DNA of 49,339 nucleotides from NCBI GenBank assembly GCA_964495825.1, contig CAZBWI010000041.1, positions 1 to 49,339 of the forward strand, read 5' to 3'. Below, in pieces: positions 1-9,485 of the stretch. A program made the position numbers and the translations under genes. Origin of the DNA: CAJBLF01 sp964495825 (GTDB lineage Bacteria > Patescibacteriota > Gracilibacteria > Absconditabacterales > Absconditicoccaceae). Under the pieces are notes generated by a model. The model did not search any database, was not told the DNA's origin, and worked only from the letters and a program-made list of their open reading frames with translations. How positions within the stretch are numbered: the first letter of the stretch is position 1; every line of letters starts with the position of its first letter.

Positions 1-2
1 TA

Positions 3-74
3 GGTATATTGGTGATGCTTCTTGCTATTGTAGGTATTATCAAGAGATTCCGATTTTTTACCTATAATGGATAG
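3..74 (+). CDS. C-terminal end of a membrane protein (partial)
   Basis: Only the last 23 codons are in the window, ending at a TAG at 72-74. The peptide is one hydrophobic helix of about 12 residues (ILVMLLAIVGII) followed by a basic and aromatic tail (KRFRFFTYNG). This looks like a C-terminal transmembrane helix with a cytoplasmic tail. The next gene runs the other way and its stop is only 3 bases further on, so the two are convergent. Nothing more can be said about function, and a spurious open frame is possible. Confidence 0.4.
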   Translation, partial: GILVMLLAIVGIIKRFRFFTYNG

Positions 75-77
75 CGA

Positions 78-1319
78 TTATTCATATAAAATTTCCCGGC
101 CTTCAAGTTTCTTGTTAGTCAGGATATAGACGGCACCGCTGTTGCAGTGAGCTTTTTTTATTTGTTTTCATTTCGCATCTATGATATCGACAATCTTCAG
201 TTCCCCCATCTCCGTAGGGCTTAGATATTTGATTTTCATTCCTGGAGTAATGACTTCCTTCGGCTCGATATGGAAATATTTTTTCTTATCTTTCGTGATG
301 AATTCATCGGAGAACATGCCGAAGTAATTGCGATTGAAAAGAGGTCAGGCAGAATCCAATGTCGTCGAGCTGATTGCTTTCTCTCCTTCAGGATATTCAT
401 TCAATGGATGAAAAAGGAAGCCGTCTCGGTATTCTCTATGTGGTACGACATTTACCAGATTCGCTATTTTTGGATCGATTTTCTTTTTCGCCAAGATTGC
501 ATCACGGACATGTTTGTATGCTTTCACTATCGCTCAGACATAAAATTCCGATTTACTCCTTCCTTCGATCTTGATAGCGTCGACATAAGGCAATATCTCT
601 TGTAATTTATCTATCGTGCACAGATCTTTGGACGATAAGATATGACTTCATTGTTCGTCTCCTTCGAGCTGAAATAATTTTCCTGGTCTGCGTTCTTCTT
701 CAAGTCGTACCTTGTATTTGAACCTGCAGGCGTGCGAACATTCGCCCTTATTTCCTGGTCTTCCGCTCATATAATCGCCCAATAAACAGCGTCATGAATA
801 ACTCATGCACATAGCGCCATGGACAAAAACTTCTATCTCTATTCCTGGCACTTTTTCTCTGATTTCTTTGATTTCATCGATATGCAATTCTCTCGCAAAA
901 ACGATTCTTTTTACGCCCATATCTTTCCGGAATTTTACTGCAGCTCGATTCATAGTAGAAGTTTGTGTGCTGAGATGGAGTGGGGTATCAGGCAGATATT
1001 TTCTGATGATATGAAAGGTTCACGGATCAGAAAAGATGATAGCATCAGCTCATACACCAGCTATTTGTTTTACGGTCTGTTCGAATATTTTTATATCTTG
1101 GTTTCTTGGAAAAATATTCATCGTGAGCAATGCTTTGCTTCCATTTTTATGTAGATCATCAATGGTTTTTTTGAGCATATCGAAATTATAGATTTTGTTC
1201 TGTCTCATCCTCAATGATGTAAATGGGACGCCGACATAGACTTCTTCAGCTCCGTAGTAGCTTGCAACCATAGCTTTTTCATAAGATCACCCGGGTGCAA
1301 CTATTATTGGTTTTTTCAT
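78..1319 (-). CDS. Peptidase U32 family protein (TrhP/YegQ-like)
   Basis: A 413-residue protein of the U32 family. Members such as TrhP and RlhA act in hydroxylation of tRNA or rRNA, and others were annotated as collagenase-like proteases. The N-terminus starts KKPIIVAPGG and is followed by a TIM-barrel-like region. The family signature is near the middle: EVFVHGAMCMSYSGRC, then the Cys-rich stretch GNKGECSHACR, where cysteines are expected to hold an Fe-S cluster. The region DAIKIEGRSKSEFYV is also typical. Three or more glycines are encoded by in-frame TGA, including the one in APGG and the one in the Cys motif. The ATG at 1317-1319 lacks a strong ribosome binding site. It lies 109 bases downstream of a hairpin-rich element. 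Family assignment is firm; tRNA hydroxylation is inferred. Confidence 0.85.
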
Positions 1320-1362
1320 TGTTGTTGTAAAATTACTAATAAACATATCCTCTTTATTTCAA

Positions 1363-1447
1363 AGAAGGAGGTATCCTTTAGGATGGGAGATTTTACAAAA
1401 GTAACAAAATCCTCCGCTCTTCGGGCACCTCCTTTCCTGAAAGGAGG
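1363..1447. repeat. Hairpin-rich palindromic element between divergent units
   Basis: Three inverted repeats lie side by side. CCTCCTTTC at 1428-1436 pairs with GAAAGGAGG at 1439-1447 over a 2-base loop. GGGAGATTTTAC pairs with the region ending AAAATCCTCC. ATCCTTTAGGAT is a third small stem. The arms AAGGAGGT (1365-1372) and ACCTCCTT (1427-1434) can also pair with each other, which would exclude the terminal hairpin. No run of U follows on either strand, so it is not an ordinary terminator. It could be a dispersed intergenic repeat or a leader element of the U32 gene. Confidence 0.55.
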
Positions 1448-1454
1448 AACATAA
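1383..1454 (+). other. Possible 23-codon micro-ORF with a perfect Shine-Dalgarno, inside a palindromic repeat
   Basis: AAGGAGGT at 1365-1372 is a perfect Shine-Dalgarno and sits 10 bases before an ATG. The frame runs 23 codons to TAA and would read MGDFTKVTKSSALWAPPFLK followed by GGT, with one CGG. Most larger genes here have much weaker ribosome binding sites. The same stretch is also an array of inverted repeats, so the Shine-Dalgarno could simply be one arm of a repeat. I therefore list it as a possibility, not a gene. Confidence 0.2.
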
Positions 1455-1502
1455 TAAAATAAGTATATAGTAGTCAATCAGAATTTCAATTTATATTTTT
1501 AA

Positions 1503-1541
1503 TCAAAAAGACTGACACATGAATTCATAAGTCAGTCTTAT
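1503..1541 (-). terminator. Rho-independent terminator
   Basis: Read on the minus strand, AAGACTGAC and GTCAGTCTT form a 9-bp stem around a loop of about 14 bases, directly followed by TTTTTGAT. The stem begins at the stop codon of the 96-residue membrane protein gene, so it closes the three-gene prepilin peptidase operon. Confidence 0.85.
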
Positions 1542-1828
1542 TTTTTACGTAATTTCCTCTCAATGAGGTCGACTAATATAAAAGCCCATTTGATGATAGC
1601 TTTGATATTTGTCTTAAGGTAATCCAGAATCAAGCTTCCAAAGATAAATCCTATCACCGATATCCAAAGTATCATATTGCCTATGGAACTGAATTGTACC
1701 CCCAAGGATACTGCTATCACAAAGCAGATGAAAAGGATTATTCCTGTGAGGAGATAAGGAAGTGTCTGTGTTTCAAAAAACTCGCGTCTCTGGATTCTTT
1801 TCCGTTTGCGTTTGCTTTTGTTGTACAT
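1538..1828 (-). CDS. Small two-helix membrane protein
   Basis: A 96-residue protein. It has a strongly basic N-terminus (KSKRKRKRIQRR), two hydrophobic segments at about residues 25-45 and 52-68, then an amphipathic, basic C-terminal segment ending ERKLRKK. Both ends should lie in the cytoplasm by the positive-inside rule. It is the last gene of an operon with a 318-residue membrane protein and the prepilin peptidase, and its stop runs into the terminator stem. I do not recognise the family. The operon suggests a role in the pilus or competence envelope apparatus, but that is inference. Confidence 0.75.
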   Translation of the reverse strand: MYNKSKRKRKRIQRREFFETQTLPYLLTGIILFICFVIAVSLGVQFSSIGNMILWISVIGFIFGSLILDYLKTNIKAIIKWAFILVDLIERKLRKK

Positions 1829-1884
1829 GTATGTAGTGTTTTGTTTTTTCTAGAATAGATATTTTTCTTACCAAGGCAATATAA

Positions 1885-2841
1885 CTATTCTAATTCTTCA
1901 ACTTCTTTTATGACTTTTTTGATACGATAGACCTTCAATGCATAAAGCATCTTAAAGAGTAGCATAGCTATACCTGTCATAATCCAGAATTCGATTCTGA
2001 TGAATCCATAAAAAAGCAAAAACATCAGGACGATTACAGAAGCTTTGAATCCTGGCTGTTCATAGATTGTTACAATCTCTCTAAGGACATAATCGCAAAT
2101 ACCCATATTTACACTTGTATTATCCTTGATCGCTTGATCAATCCATGATTTTTTATATTCGTTCAAGGTATCCAAAAACGTGGTATGGTTCGTTTCGTTT
2201 TGGATATTGATTGCTTTGAGGTCTATAATTTTGGAATTCAAGAAAAGCTCTATATTGGTTTTCATTGTTTTGGCTTCCTCAAGACCAAACTTAAACGGTT
2301 TAGCTACAAAATCAATGACACTATTTGAAGCAGCACTGAGCCCTTGGCAGGTAAAAGGAAATTTTTCATAATATCCGATGACGAAGAGACTATATGCTAT
2401 AGTGATGAAGACCGTAAACATATATCCTCATGTTGTAAAATAACTCGTAGAATCCCAGCTTGTTTTTTCGTTTGATGATCCTTGAAGCAACCGAGCGAGA
2501 TATACAATTCCTATATTGATAAAAAACATTGATGCGACGAGAATAAGATGCGAATATCCTATCAAAAATCACTGGATGAGAGTTATCATAAACATGATGA
2601 TTACCAAATAGGTGATCGGCAATTTACGTATTTCTAGATAAAAGAAATGAAAGAAAAGAAAAAAGATCAGAACATAAATCATGGATTCTAAGGCGAAAAA
2701 TTGTCCAAAGAGTCTAACAAAAATGAGTCCATAAGCGATGAGTGTTAGTCAGAGAAAGATTCGTGCTTTTGGTGAACGGAATGTTTTTTTTGCTGTTTGG
2801 ATGGGGTCTACTTTTTGCAGGGATATTTGCTTTTGGGGCAT
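1885..2841 (-). CDS. Multi-pass membrane protein, prepilin peptidase operon
   Basis: A 318-residue protein with about seven hydrophobic segments. Four to five lie in the first 165 residues, and a pair near residues 255-290 precedes a basic and acidic cytoplasmic tail (KVIKEVEELE). A soluble loop of about 90 residues (roughly 165-250) lies between the two groups and is probably outside the membrane; it contains Cys residues. The gene uses TGA glycine at several sites in its first half. Its ATG abuts the TAG stop of the prepilin peptidase gene with no spacer, which points to translational coupling. The family is not recognised. Confidence 0.8.
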
Positions 2842-3729
2842 CTATCAAAAAATTATGGTGATAAAATAGGGAAGTTTCCATGCGAGTATCCGAAATGCTA
2901 TGATCATAGCGGGAAAGAAAGGAATAACTTTACATTGAGAATGAAGAATTGAGGATTGAGAATATTCCTTTCGTTTTCAATTTTCAATGTGCAATTTGCA
3001 ATTCAGTAGGTAGTGTAGTACTGTTCGAATCAAGCCAATAATACTACTCATCAGGATAAATAATATCAAGATATTTATCATCGTCATTCGTGAAAATGAT
3101 AGCTTGTGGAGCGAAAGTATGATAGGCATCAGTATTCAGATGCTCACCGCTAGATAGATATCGCCTTCACCAAATCCTTCCGGTTGATTGAATCTCATGT
3201 TCGCATATCGTTTACCGAAAAAATAGATGCAGGTGAAAAATCATCCAAAGAGTAATGTAGTCAAAAATGCATATCGAAGATTTCCTACTGGCAAAAAGAT
3301 GTTCGCTAGGATTCCTACAGTTGCCAAAAGTAGCCATCCTACGATATGGAGCTCATATTCTTTCATATCGTAGACCAAGAGGAGAACAAGGAGTTGATTC
3401 GTCAAGAGTCAAAAAATCAATATCGGAGTTCAGAAATCTTTTAATAAGAAATAGGTCAGGAGAAATATTCCGGCAGATATCAATTCCAAGACAGGATAGA
3501 TCCGAGAGATTTTTTTCTTACAATATACACACTTCCCTCATTGGACGAGATAGCTTATGATAGGGATCAGGTTCTTTGCTTTTAATGCATGATGGCAATG
3601 CGGACATTCTGAGCGACCGAAAAAAAATCCGCGAAGCTTTTCCTTCGTTACGCCGTCGGCAAACCTTGTCATGATTACAGAACCAAGTGAGCCGAAGATA
3701 AGTCAGAGGATGAATATCAGTATTCACAT
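2842..3729 (-). CDS. pilD: Prepilin peptidase / leader peptidase, A24 family
   Basis: A 295-residue polytopic membrane aspartic protease that would cleave, and in many families N-methylate, type IV prepilins. The N-terminal helix ends in GSLGSVIMTRFADG, the usual start of the family. A zinc-type loop follows with two CxxC pairs (CPHC and CVYC). The catalytic aspartates are seen in LLVYDMKEYE and in the signature GFGEGDIYLA. The first codons are ATG TGA, that is Met-Gly. Near the C-terminus about 25 residues are encoded by a low-complexity repeat that resembles the intergenic repeats of this genome. The gene heads a three-gene operon. No prepilin gene is in the window, so the substrate is unknown. 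Confidence 0.9.
2931..3006. repeat. Low-complexity CAATTTTCAATT-type repeat inside the prepilin peptidase gene
   Basis: Short units such as TTGAGAATG, TTGAGGATT, TTTTCAATTT and TGCAATTTGCAATT follow each other and form an imperfect inverted repeat. The composition matches the simple repeats found between genes elsewhere in the window (for example 11824-11895), yet here it is translated in frame near the C-terminus of the peptidase. Confidence 0.65.
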
Positions 3730-3779
3730 ATATCTACTATATCATTACGTTACAAAAAAATCAAGTGGAAGCGTTGACC

Positions 3780-3807
3780 TTGAATTTTTCGAGTAAGTGG
3801 ATATAGG
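3780..3807 (+). promoter_or_regulatory. Possible promoter for valS
   Basis: TTGAAT (3780-3785) and TATAGG (3802-3807) are 16 bases apart, and the -10 is 32 bases before the valS ATG. An overlapping TTGACC lies just upstream. The match is moderate and the consensus of this organism is not known. Confidence 0.35.
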
Positions 3808-3839
3808 TACAATACTTCATTTTATTGTTATGTTACACG

Positions 3840-6488
3840 ATGGCGAACGCATATCAACACCAAGAAGTAGAAGCAAAACGAGAAAAATTTCGAGAAGAGC
3901 ATAAGTGCTTTGCTGCTACCATGGATCCTCAAAAACCAAATTATAGCATTGTAATTCCTCCTCCAAATGTAACAGGCGTATTGCATATGGGACATGTCCT
4001 GAATAACAGTATTCAGGATGTTTTGATACGTCGAAAAAGAATGAGCGGATACAATACTTTATGGATGCCGGGAACGGATCATGCAGGTATTGCAACTCAA
4101 AATAAAGTTGAAAGAAAACTTGCTGAAGAAGGCAAAACCAAAGAAGATATTGGAAGAGAAGAATTTATCAAAAAAACCCGAGAACGAAAAGAAAAACATG
4201 GAAATATTATTACCGAACAACTCAGGAAACTTGGAGCATCATTGGATCGAGATAGAGAAAGATTTACGATGGACGAATGACTTTCTGCAGCAGTCAAGGA
4301 AATTTTTATCAAACTCTACCATGATCATTTGATCTATCAATGAGAATATATGGTCAATCGATGTCCAAGATGTGGAACTGCATTAGCTGATGATGAAGTA
4401 GATCATCAAGAGGAAGATGGATTTTTTTGGGAGATACAATATCCGATTGTTGGAACTAATGATTTCGTTATCTTGGCTACAACAAGACCAGAAACAATGT
4501 TGTGAGATACAGGAATAGCAGTCAATCCTCACGATAAGAGATATCAGCACTTAATAGGCCAAAAAGTGCTATTACCATTGATGAATAGAGAGATTCCTAT
4601 AGTTGCTGATGAATATGTCGATATGGAATTTGGAACAGGAGTAGTCAAGATGACTCCGGCTCACGATCCAAATGATTATGAAGTTGCCAAAAGAACAGGA
4701 CTCGAAGTGATCAATATCTTTACTCCAGATGGTAAGATCAATGAAAATGGAGGGAAATATGCTGGATTGGATAGATTTGAAGCAAGAAAAGTTATTATCG
4801 AAGATCTCAAAAAAGAAGGATTACTTGGTACTATAAAACACCATACCCATGCTGTAGGACATTGTTATAGATGTGCTACTATTATCGAACCAAGAATTTC
4901 CAGACAATGGTTTGTAAAAATGGCACCATTAGCCAAACCAGCATTGGAAGTAGTAAAAAGCGGGAAAATAACAATTCAGCCAAAGAGACGAGAAAAGGTA
5001 TATTATCATCGATTGGAAAATATCCGTGATCGATGTATCTCCAGACAGATTCGACGAGGGCATAGGATTCCTGCATGGTACGGACCAGACAATACGGTAT
5101 TTGTAGCACATGATGAAGCTGAAGCGCTATCTCAAGCAGAAGCTCATTATGGGAAAAAGGTATCTCTCACCCAAGAACAAGATGTATTGGATACACGATT
5201 TAGCTCTGCGTTGCGGCCATTTTCTACAATGGGACGACCAGAGCAAACAGATTTGCTCAAAAGATTTTATCCAACTAATGTCCTTGTCACCGGTGCAGAT
5301 ATTATCTTTTTCCGGGTAGCAAGGATGATTATGATGGGGATGTATGAGATGAAAGAGATACCGTTTCATGATGTGTTTCTTCATGGAATTGTAAGAGATG
5401 AACAAGGCAGGAAGATGTCCAAATCTCTTGGAAATTCTCCTGATCCATTGGATTTGATAAGAGACTATGGAGCTGATGCTATCAGATTTACCATGATCTA
5501 CAATACTTCTCAAGGACAAGATGTCCATTTTTCGACTAAGCTCCTTGAGATGGGAAGGAATTTTGCGAATAAAGTACGAAATGTAAGCAACTTCGTATGT
5601 ATGAACCTAGAAGGATTTGATCATACCAACATACACGAATCTGACTTAACCCTGGAATTGGTCGATACGTGGATCTATTCTAGACTCCATTCTACGATCC
5701 AAACCGTAAATGACAAGCTTGATAAATATATCCTCGATGAAGCAGCCAAAGCAGTGTATGAATTTATCAAATGAGATTTTTGTGACCGATATGTGGAAAT
5801 GGCCAAAGTAAGGTTGTATAACAACAATGATAATAGAACTAAAACAACAGCACAATATGTATTGCGAGATGTACTTGAACAATCATTGAGATTACTGCAT
5901 CCGTTTATGCCGTTTGTGACAGAAGAATGTCGGCAAAAACTCGGTACTGGCAAACCAACCATTATGTTGGAAGCATATCCAAGTTTGGACAAAAACAAGA
6001 TTGTTCCAGACATAGAATCAGCGATGCAATATATCCAGGACGTCACAACATCTATCAGAAATATCAGAGCAGAAGCAAATGTTTCGCCTGCAAAACAAGT
6101 CATAGCATTGATCAAGACAGCAGATCAAACAGAGAAAGCAATACTCCAGACAAATACATCATTTATCATGAAATTAGCAAAACTAGAAACGCTAGAATAT
6201 GGTGAAGATATCTCAAAACCTGAATTATCATGATTCCGTGTTGCTTGAAAATCAGAGATTTATATCCCGTTGGCAGGATTGCTTGATATCCAAGCTGAAT
6301 CCAAAAAGATCACCGATCAGATAGAAAAATTGGAACAGTGATTAGCGTCATGTAGAAAAAAATTAGCAGACGAGACCTTTATGTCCAAAGCACCTGCACA
6401 AGTAATCGAAAGAGAAAAACATAACGAAGCAAATTATCTCGACAAAATCCAAAAACTAAAAAAGAATCTGGAATTACTACAAAAGTAG
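3840..6488 (+). CDS. valS: Valyl-tRNA synthetase
   Basis: An 882-residue class I aminoacyl-tRNA synthetase that charges tRNA-Val and edits mischarged Thr. The order is complete: N-terminal NVTGVLHMGH (HIGH box, about residue 50), GTDHAGIATQ, the editing domain with ATTRPETMLGDT and GTGVVKMTPAHDPND, KMSKS near residue 525, an anticodon-binding domain and a C-terminal coiled coil. Full length needs TGA read as Gly at several sites (e.g. 4503-4505 in TMLGDT). It is also the best evidence for the second reassignment. CGA stands at the invariant Trp positions of ENIRDWCISRQ-WWGHRIP (5010-5012, 5031-5033, 5052-5057), and CGG does so in SALWPF and FFWVARM. TGG is used for Trp too. The ATG at 3840 is preferred over an upstream TTG. 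Confidence 0.98.
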
Positions 6489-6546
6489 TCACTACTGAAA
6501 AAGTATAGTGATTATATAAGATTGCTTGGTATCTCTCAATGATCAT

Positions 6547-7575
6547 ATGATTTTAGTTTACTCGTTGGATATGTACAACCTCTACCAATCTCATCTCCGA
6601 CAAGATATTCAGCACACCGTCTATCGTAAACCGAAGTTTACCGTAGAGCTTTTTGGCAAGAAATACACAGGAACTATCAAGACAAAAAACATCTGACCTT
6701 TCAATTTCAGTCGATATCAGATCATGGGAGTCGAGCTTCCCAATGATCAGGAATATGTACAACAAGAAGTAGCAAATCTAAAAAAAAAGTTCAGAGGGAA
6801 AGGGATTTTTTTTCAATTAGGCATTACGAACAAGATCGTTCATTTCGAAAATAGCATGAAGAGATGTGCCGAATTTGATCAAGATATGCATGATTTCAGA
6901 CTCTGATTACAAAAAACACTTCATCATCATTACGGCTTCAAACCTGCTTTCCGCGAGAATATGCCGACCGCTACCATCATCTACGATACGACAAAATCCG
7001 ACGAAGAATTTTTGCAGGATATGAATGAAAGTTGCCGCAAACGTGTCAAAAAAGCTATCGCTGGAGGTTTGGAATTTAGGATTGTTGATAAGCATTTCTA
7101 TCCGGAGTTTTTCGAAAAGCGACAATTGACCGCAGGCACAAAAGGATTTAATACTATCTCAAAATTTCAGTACGATGAATTGTTGAAATACTTAGAAAAA
7201 GGTCATGGCATGTTGATTTGAGCGTATCTAGAGGATAGAATGATCGCAGGTACGATCTGCTTGTTTGCTGATAAGATGATCTATTGCCCTTACGGCTTTT
7301 TTGATAGGAATGTTAATAAGATAGGAGTCCAACATTTCTTGAAATATAAACTCTTTTTACGAGCACGTGAACATGGATATAGAGCAGTGGATACAGGTGG
7401 AGGAGCACCGACAGGATTTCCCAACCATCCACTTGCGAGTGTGAGCGCATTCAAAGAATCATTGGGATGAACCAAGACCGAATTGTTTGGTAGTTATGAT
7501 ATCGTGCTCAATAGATTTTTGTATAGCATAATAGTTATGCGATATAGACTAAAATCAATGATCAAAAAATGATAA
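6547..7575 (+). CDS. FemAB/FemX-like aminoacyltransferase, peptidoglycan cross-bridge
   Basis: A 342-residue protein with a duplicated GNAT-type fold as in FemA, FemB and FemX, which add amino acids from aminoacyl-tRNA to the lipid II stem peptide. It has WYQIMGVELP near the N-terminus and NMPTATIIYDTTKSDEE followed by NESCRKRVKKA, the usual FemAB core that begins the second half. The C-terminal signature is AREHGYRAVDTGG followed by SAFKESLGG. CGA codons fall where family members often carry Trp (HLWQDI, SWYQIM, FLWAREHG). It follows valS in the same direction with 58 bases between them. The donor amino acid cannot be told. The gene ends ATC AAA AAA TGA TAA, with TGA as Gly. Confidence 0.85.
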
Positions 7576-7758
7576 AAGTTGTTGTAGGAGGGATGATATT
7601 ATTGTAACCATTTATATTGTAATCATATAAAAATGTCTCGGGGCGCTTACGACCTAAGGAAATGATGCAAAAATGGATATTTTTGTGACATACTGAATAG
7701 AGTAAAAGTCCGAATAAGAGGACATCGAAACGGTGTGAGGAATATTTTGAGTAATACG

Positions 7759-7787
7759 GCAAAAAATAGGTTTGTGCCTATTTTTTG
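7759..7787 (+). terminator. Rho-independent terminator
   Basis: AAAAAATAGG and CCTATTTTTT form a 10-bp stem around a 6-base loop, with the U tract built into the 3' arm. It lies about 185 bases after the FemAB stop. It may end that transcript or an unrecognised short RNA between 7600 and 7760. By symmetry it can work on either strand. Confidence 0.7.
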
Positions 7788-7984
7788 TGTTGAGATAAAA
7801 AGAATAATGTACAAGCGAGATATAAAAATTGAAGATAGTGTAGTAATATATGAACTATTATCCTATGTTTTGGGGCAATAGAAAAAATATATCAAAAGAT
7901 GAGACTATGTAGTAGATAAATGCTATGATATTCGTCATTTTTCTTTATTTTGTCAATGCAAAATAGCGATAGCAAGTCTCTATT

Positions 7985-8014
7985 TTGGTATTTCAAGCCG
8001 TTCGTGGATATAAT
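7985..8014 (+). promoter_or_regulatory. Promoter-like -35/-10 pair
   Basis: TTGGTA (7985-7990) and a perfect TATAAT (8009-8014) are 18 bases apart. The -10 lies 31 bases before the ATG of the 478-residue single-pass protein, a reasonable distance for its transcript start. Confidence 0.5.
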
Positions 8015-8045
8015 CAGAATGTGAGATTTTACTTACAATACGTTG

Positions 8046-9482
8046 ATGGAAGAGAAAAAAGCTTACCAAAACTCACAAGAAATTAATCCAAATCAAGGAG
8101 GTTCGCCAGAACCACTCTTGTGATGATGGGAAAATCTGAAGCTTAGTCAATTAGAACCTACCGCTCCTACAGAGAGCGTGATTTCCAAATTAAACGCTGA
8201 AGAATCAAAAATCATCACGCCAGAAGACGTGAAAATAGAAAATATCCATATCCAAGCAGAACCCACAGAAGAGACCAAAACACCCATAAAACTCGGTGAA
8301 AGCGGAATCTTCACTGGTGAACGAAAAAGAAAATATCACAATCAATACCGGAGATTGTTTTTGATATCATTTTTTGTTATCCTCATAAGCGGACTTGCAT
8401 CTGTTGTATTGCGCTTATATAGCCGTTATCTCTATTTCGCAGCACAACCAATTCCTGATCAAAATTACCAAAAAACGATTGATTTGTACAAACAATCAAA
8501 AAGTTTTATAGAAAAAAACTTACATATATCTACCTACCAAAAATATGCTTGATTGTCACGAGAAGGCACAGGCGGAGAGACAAATGTTGCTACTATTCTC
8601 GCTGACAAAAATCTCAGTTTTATCCAAAAAAAAGATATATTGCAACAAGTGCTCAATGGATTTTCTCAGACATTGATAGCAAATACTGAAAAACTTAGTT
8701 CGCTCAAAGAAGGCGTTTCCAAATACGGATTTTTTTCTGAGGAACTCTATAATCTCCTAGAAAATCAAGAATATTCGACATCGATCAAAAAATACCTGCT
8801 TTCACTCGAGGTCATCAAATTTAGTAGTGCAATCAAGGTGTTTAGCTATCTAGACACGTTCATTTCCAGTTTAGCAAATGCGATCAAAGCACCGATATCT
8901 ACAGTCCAAGAAAAGATGCAGCGATTTGCTGAGAGAGGAGAAAAGGATATTCTCGTCTACTTAAATAACTGCTATCTCAATCCGTATGAAATCGATTATG
9001 ATTGCAATATGGTAGGCGATTTTGATAGATATTATGATCTAGTGGACAAGGAAACACCGAGACCAGATACCAATTTTTTTAAGAAGATGATCTATTATGT
9101 AGATAACAAACTAGAGCAGACCGATATTCCGAGTTTTTCCATTACGTTCAAAAAATATAATCCGACCCAGAAACAGATCAGCTTCACTGTCGACGTCAAT
9201 ACCTTCAAACAAGACGAAATCGCATTGATCAAAAAAGGGATTATCAATCCTCATATCTTCATTCTCAGTAATTTATTGAATCTGATCAAACAGAGTATAT
9301 TCGTCGTATCGGAAACCATTGATGCCAAATCGATCAAGATTGTTCCCAAAGTGCTCAAGATCGGAACATCAGTCTTCACCGTCAACAATTCAACTATCGA
9401 TTTCGTATTGCCGATTCAGAAATGATCAGAGAGAGAAATTAGCGATTATATAGATCCGATTTTTACTTCTTCTGAACAATAA
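8046..9482 (+). CDS. Single-pass membrane protein of unknown family
   Basis: A 478-residue protein. About 95 hydrophilic, acidic residues come first and look disordered. One transmembrane helix follows at about residues 98-120 (LFLISFFVILISGLASVVLR, preceded by basic residues). The large C-terminal part, about 355 residues, should be outside. It is helical first and ends in a beta-rich region with alternating hydrophobic residues. TGA encodes Gly at several places. The next gene starts 3 bases after its stop and has a similar architecture, so the two are probably partners. Topology and pairing resemble bitopic assembly proteins of type IV pili (PilN/PilO-like), but I see no diagnostic motif. 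Confidence 0.8.
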
Positions 9483-9485
9483 GAA

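Larger units (their letters stand above)
7576..8045. other. 470-base intergenic region, no supported gene
   Basis: It holds a strong terminator at 7760-7786 and a promoter-like pair at 7985-8014. The 5' part (7600-7760) can be read as short open frames on both strands, which is expected when only two stop codons exist. It contains a small stem (GTCC and GGAC around 7709-7725). I see no reliable start with a ribosome binding site and no recognisable RNA family. Confidence 0.5.

Noticed and set aside
3008..3022. TTCGAATC motif like a tRNA T-arm
   Set aside because: The flanking bases do not pair as a T stem and the site lies inside the prepilin peptidase coding sequence.
3840..6488. valS and most other genes looking like chains of broken pseudogenes
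   Set aside because: Every break is a TGA at a place where Gly fits, reading frames never shift, and TAA/TAG never interrupt. Recoding explains it better than decay.
7700..7750. Resemblance to RNase P RNA (AGAGTAAAAGTCCG and GAAACGGTGTGAGGAATA)
   Set aside because: The pairing 3' strand of P4 and most of the roughly 300-base RNA are missing before the terminator, so the similarity is probably chance.
7562..7878. Short open frames on both strands (7562-7762 minus and 7633-7878 plus)
   Set aside because: With only two stop codons such frames are frequent. One has no ATG and the other runs through a strong terminator hairpin; neither has a ribosome binding site.
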